A stretch of 47,188 bases of DNA from Betaproteobacteria bacterium. GTDB lineage: Bacteria > Pseudomonadota > Gammaproteobacteria > Burkholderiales > SG8-41. Below are positions 45,289 through 47,188 of the stretch, piece after piece. The position numbers and the translations under genes were made by a program. Where the stretch lies: assembly GCA_025363435.1 (NCBI GenBank), contig JANYDY010000007.1, forward strand, positions 1 to 47,188. Direction: 5' to 3'. The notes beneath the pieces are model-generated. The model was not told the origin of the DNA. It worked only from the letters and a program-made list of their open reading frames with translations, and did no database searches. The first letter of the stretch is position 1. Each line of letters starts with the position of its first letter.

Positions 45289-45322
45289 GCGTTTGCCTTG
45301 ATTCGGCGAACGCAGATTTTTT
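45289..45322 (+). terminator. Terminator-like hairpin between DUF2946 and TonB-receptor genes
   Basis: GCGTTTGCC pairs with GGCGAACGC (one U-G pair), 7-base loop, followed by AGA and six T (45317-45322). A second palindrome, GCCGGC-GCAT-GCCGGC, follows at 45324-45339, still before the receptor start. The pair could act as an attenuator for the receptor gene. Confidence 0.65.
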
Positions 45323-45361
45323 CGCCGGCGCATGCCGGCACGGGGCAATCGGGGAGGCTTC

Positions 45362-47158
45362 ATGTTGCAAGCAGACAGCCGGGTTCGTTGCGAACCGGCC
45401 ATTCGAATTAGTACGATATTCGTCGCAGTACTGGCGGCGTTGAGCGCGCCGCAACTGCGTGCGCAGGCAGTGGCAGCGGCAGCGACGCTGCCGGAAGTGT
45501 CGGTCACCGGCACACGCGAGAAGGAACTGCTGAGCGAAACGCCGGCATCAATTGGTGTCATCAAGCCGGAGGCGATCCGCGAGGTGCATCCGACGCATCC
45601 GTCGCAAATCATCAGTCAGGTGCCGGGTGCGGCGGTGGCGATCACCAATGGCGAAGGCCATACGACGGCGATACGCCAGCCGTTTACCACCGGGCCGGTG
45701 TATCTGTTTCTCGAAGACGGCATACCGATACGCGCGACCGGTTTTTTCAATCACAACGCGCTCTACGAAATCAACATTCCGATGGCGGGCGGTATCGAAG
45801 TGACGCGCGGGCCGGGCACCGCTTTGTACGGTTCCGACGCGATTGGCGGCGTGATCAATGTGCTCACCCCGGCGCCGCCGCTGAAACCTGAAGGCAATCT
45901 CTCGGTTGATGTCGGCAGCAACGGCTGGCGGCGTTTGCTCATGAGCGGCGGCAACGGCAACGCAGAAAGTGCCTGGCTCGGCAACGCCAATGTCACGCAC
46001 ACCGACGGCTGGCGCGACAAGACCGGCTATGACCGCCAGAGCGGCGGTTTTCGCTGGGACAAGGCGCTCGACGCCGGGCAGACGCTGAAAACCATCGTCT
46101 CGTTTTCGCGCGTCAATCAGGAGACCGGCGCGAATTCGCCGCTCACCTACACCGATTATTTATTCAATCCGAAACTCAATTACCTGCCGGTGGCCTATCG
46201 CAAGGTCGAGGCGCTGCGGGTTTCCACCAACTACGAACGCGAGTCGGGCAATTCGCTGCTTTCGCTGACGCCGTATTTCCGCGATAACAGCATGGATCTG
46301 CTGGCGTCGTTCAATCTGAATTCCGATCCGACCATCGCCCTGACGCAAAATCAGTCGTTCGGTTTGATGGCAAAGTGGCGGCAGGATTTTCCGCAGGCGA
46401 TGCGCGCGCGCGTCATCGGCGGCGTTGATGTCGATGTCAGCCCGGGCGGCCGCCGCGAAGATCGTTTGAACCTGACCACCAGCGGCGCCGGCGCGTCGCG
46501 CTACACGCTGGCCTATACGGTGAATCGCCGCGTTTACGATTACGATGTCACCTACAAGGGGGTGTCGCCTTATCTGCACGGCGAGTTGTCGCCGACCGAG
46601 CGTTTGCGTCTGACCGGCGGCGTACGCTACGACGCATTGAGCTACGATTTCACCAACAATTTTGCGGCCGGCACGGTAAGCCCGGGCGCCGGTGTGTTCT
46701 ACGGTCAGGCCGCCAACACCACCAGCAATTTCAAACATCTGAGCCCGAAGCTCGGCGCGACCTTTGCGCTGAGCGAAAAGACCAGCGTGTACGCCGACTA
46801 CAACCACGGCTTTCGTGCGCCGTCTGAAGGCCAGTTGTTCCGGCCGTCGGTTGGCACCACCGGGGCGCTGGCGATTGCGGCGAGTGACGCGGCGTTGCAG
46901 TTAAAACCGATCAAGGCCGATCAGGTCGAGCTTGGCGTACGTGGTGAGGTGGCCGGCGCATCGTACAATCTGGTTGCTTACAATCTGATCAAACGCGACG
47001 ATATCGTGAGCTTCACCAATACCACACCAATGTCCGCACCAACGTCAATGCCGGCCTCGACGCCACGGTGCGAGGTGCGCCCGGCATTGACGTTGGTGCG
47101 GACATTGGTGGTGGTATTGGTAAAGCTCACGATGTCGTCGCGCTTGATCAGGTTGTAG
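45362..47158 (+). CDS. TonB-dependent outer-membrane receptor (3' part corrupted by window-end fold-back)
   Basis: Start ATG 45362 has a GGGGAGG ribosome site. Signal peptide (IFVAVLAALSAPQLRAQA), TonB-box/plug region from VSVTGTREKELLSETPAS, plug motifs IISQVPGAAV, VYLFLEDGIPIRATG and GIEVTRGPGTALYGSDAIGGVINV, then barrel strands; SVYADYNHGFRAPSEGQLFRPS is the usual late-barrel segment. It imports a siderophore, cobalamin, metal chelate or similar; DUF2946 and the nearby zinc genes hint at a metal. After VSFTNTT (about 47025) a one-base deletion shifts the frame, and the remaining residues are an artefact of the inverted sequence at 46948-47188, so the true C-terminus is not in the window. 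Confidence 0.88.
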   Translation: MLQADSRVRCEPAIRISTIFVAVLAALSAPQLRAQAVAAAATLPEVSVTGTREKELLSETPASIGVIKPEAIREVHPTHPSQIISQVPGAAVAITNGEGHTTAIRQPFTTGPVYLFLEDGIPIRATGFFNHNALYEINIPMAGGIEVTRGPGTALYGSDAIGGVINVLTPAPPLKPEGNLSVDVGSNGWRRLLMSGGNGNAESAWLGNANVTHTDGWRDKTGYDRQSGGFRWDKALDAGQTLKTIVSFSRVNQETGANSPLTYTDYLFNPKLNYLPVAYRKVEALRVSTNYERESGNSLLSLTPYFRDNSMDLLASFNLNSDPTIALTQNQSFGLMAKWRQDFPQAMRARVIGGVDVDVSPGGRREDRLNLTTSGAGASRYTLAYTVNRRVYDYDVTYKGVSPYLHGELSPTERLRLTGGVRYDALSYDFTNNFAAGTVSPGAGVFYGQAANTTSNFKHLSPKLGATFALSEKTSVYADYNHGFRAPSEGQLFRPSVGTTGALAIAASDAALQLKPIKADQVELGVRGEVAGASYNLVAYNLIKRDDIVSFTNTTPMSAPTSMPASTPRCEVRPALTLVRTLVVVLVKLTMSSRLIRL

Positions 47159-47188
47159 GCGACCAGATTGTACGACGCGCCGGCCACC
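46948..47188. repeat. Imperfect inverted repeat at the window end, probable assembly chimera
   Basis: 46948-47054 and 47081-47188 are reverse complements with seven substitutions and one 1-base indel; the 26-base centre is 47055-47080. Both arms code the same receptor segment (AGASYNLVAYNLIKRDD). The minus-strand arm continues naturally as NAGRTSHRGVEAG, while the plus arm loses frame. All seven differences are synonymous. Confidence 0.85.

Noticed and set aside
43432-45612. 726-codon minus-strand frame opposite hslU
   Set aside because: It is the antisense of hslU and neighbours; no recognisable domain.
46978-47187. Separate minus-strand receptor gene at the window end
   Set aside because: It is the inverted arm of the fold-back and most likely a chimera, although a true convergent paralogue cannot be excluded.

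Overview
The window is a GC-rich fragment of a betaproteobacterial chromosome, probably a contig from a metagenome. The lineage call is inferred from gene order and families: metK divergent from an LpxL-type acyltransferase followed by dapF, a DUF484 gene and xerC; a metK-ahcY-metF block with an SAH riboswitch in front of ahcY; and hslVU behind a heat-shock-type promoter. I cannot name a genus. The right end carries a fold-back sequence that looks like an assembly chimera.

Region 1 (1-2400): the 3' part of ttcA, then a serine/alanine-glyoxylate aminotransferase reading frame that is fused in frame to an upstream Cro/YdaS-like helix-turn-helix segment. A perfect inverted repeat stands in front of it, and a bidirectional terminator ends the region.

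Region 2 (2400-27030, all real genes except two toxin-antitoxin inserts on the minus strand) is the striking part. In transcription order it holds a Crp-family regulator, then 18 loci (19 domains) of ABC_sub_bind-type periplasmic substrate-binding proteins (SBP1 to SBP18), then a membrane protein with a cyclic-nucleotide-binding domain, a Cache-HAMP-GAF histidine kinase, a single-domain response regulator, and a response regulator fused to a class III nucleotidyl cyclase. No ABC permease or ATPase gene lies in the array. Neighbouring SBP genes overlap by exactly 4 bases at 14 junctions, and a 12-codon frame continues this overlap chain into the signalling genes. I infer a large ligand-sensing or ligand-capture repertoire wired to a cyclic-nucleotide circuit. 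Decay and remodelling are visible: one SBP pair fused by a small deletion, one SBP frameshifted by a 4-base duplication, one SBP split by a PIN-type toxin-antitoxin pair whose toxin has an amber stop, and an intact BrnT/BrnA module breaking the chain between SBP13 and SBP14.

Region 3 (27149-38214): conserved core genes. DUF427, metF, ahcY (with SAH riboswitch) and metK form the activated-methyl cycle on the minus strand. On the plus strand are an LpxL-like acyltransferase, a GNAT acetyltransferase, a CoA-binding protein, dapF, DUF484 and xerC. An FkbM-like methyltransferase (minus), rlmI (plus) and yidD (minus) follow.

Region 4 (38337-47188, plus strand): a DUF2946-like protein, an outer-membrane beta-barrel protein, a zinc-type ABC binding protein and permease (no ATPase gene beside them) and a His-rich cation diffusion facilitator suggest metal handling. 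hslV and hslU come next, then a second DUF2946 protein and a TonB-dependent receptor that runs into the chimeric window end. No rRNA, tRNA, CRISPR array or insertion sequence was recognised.
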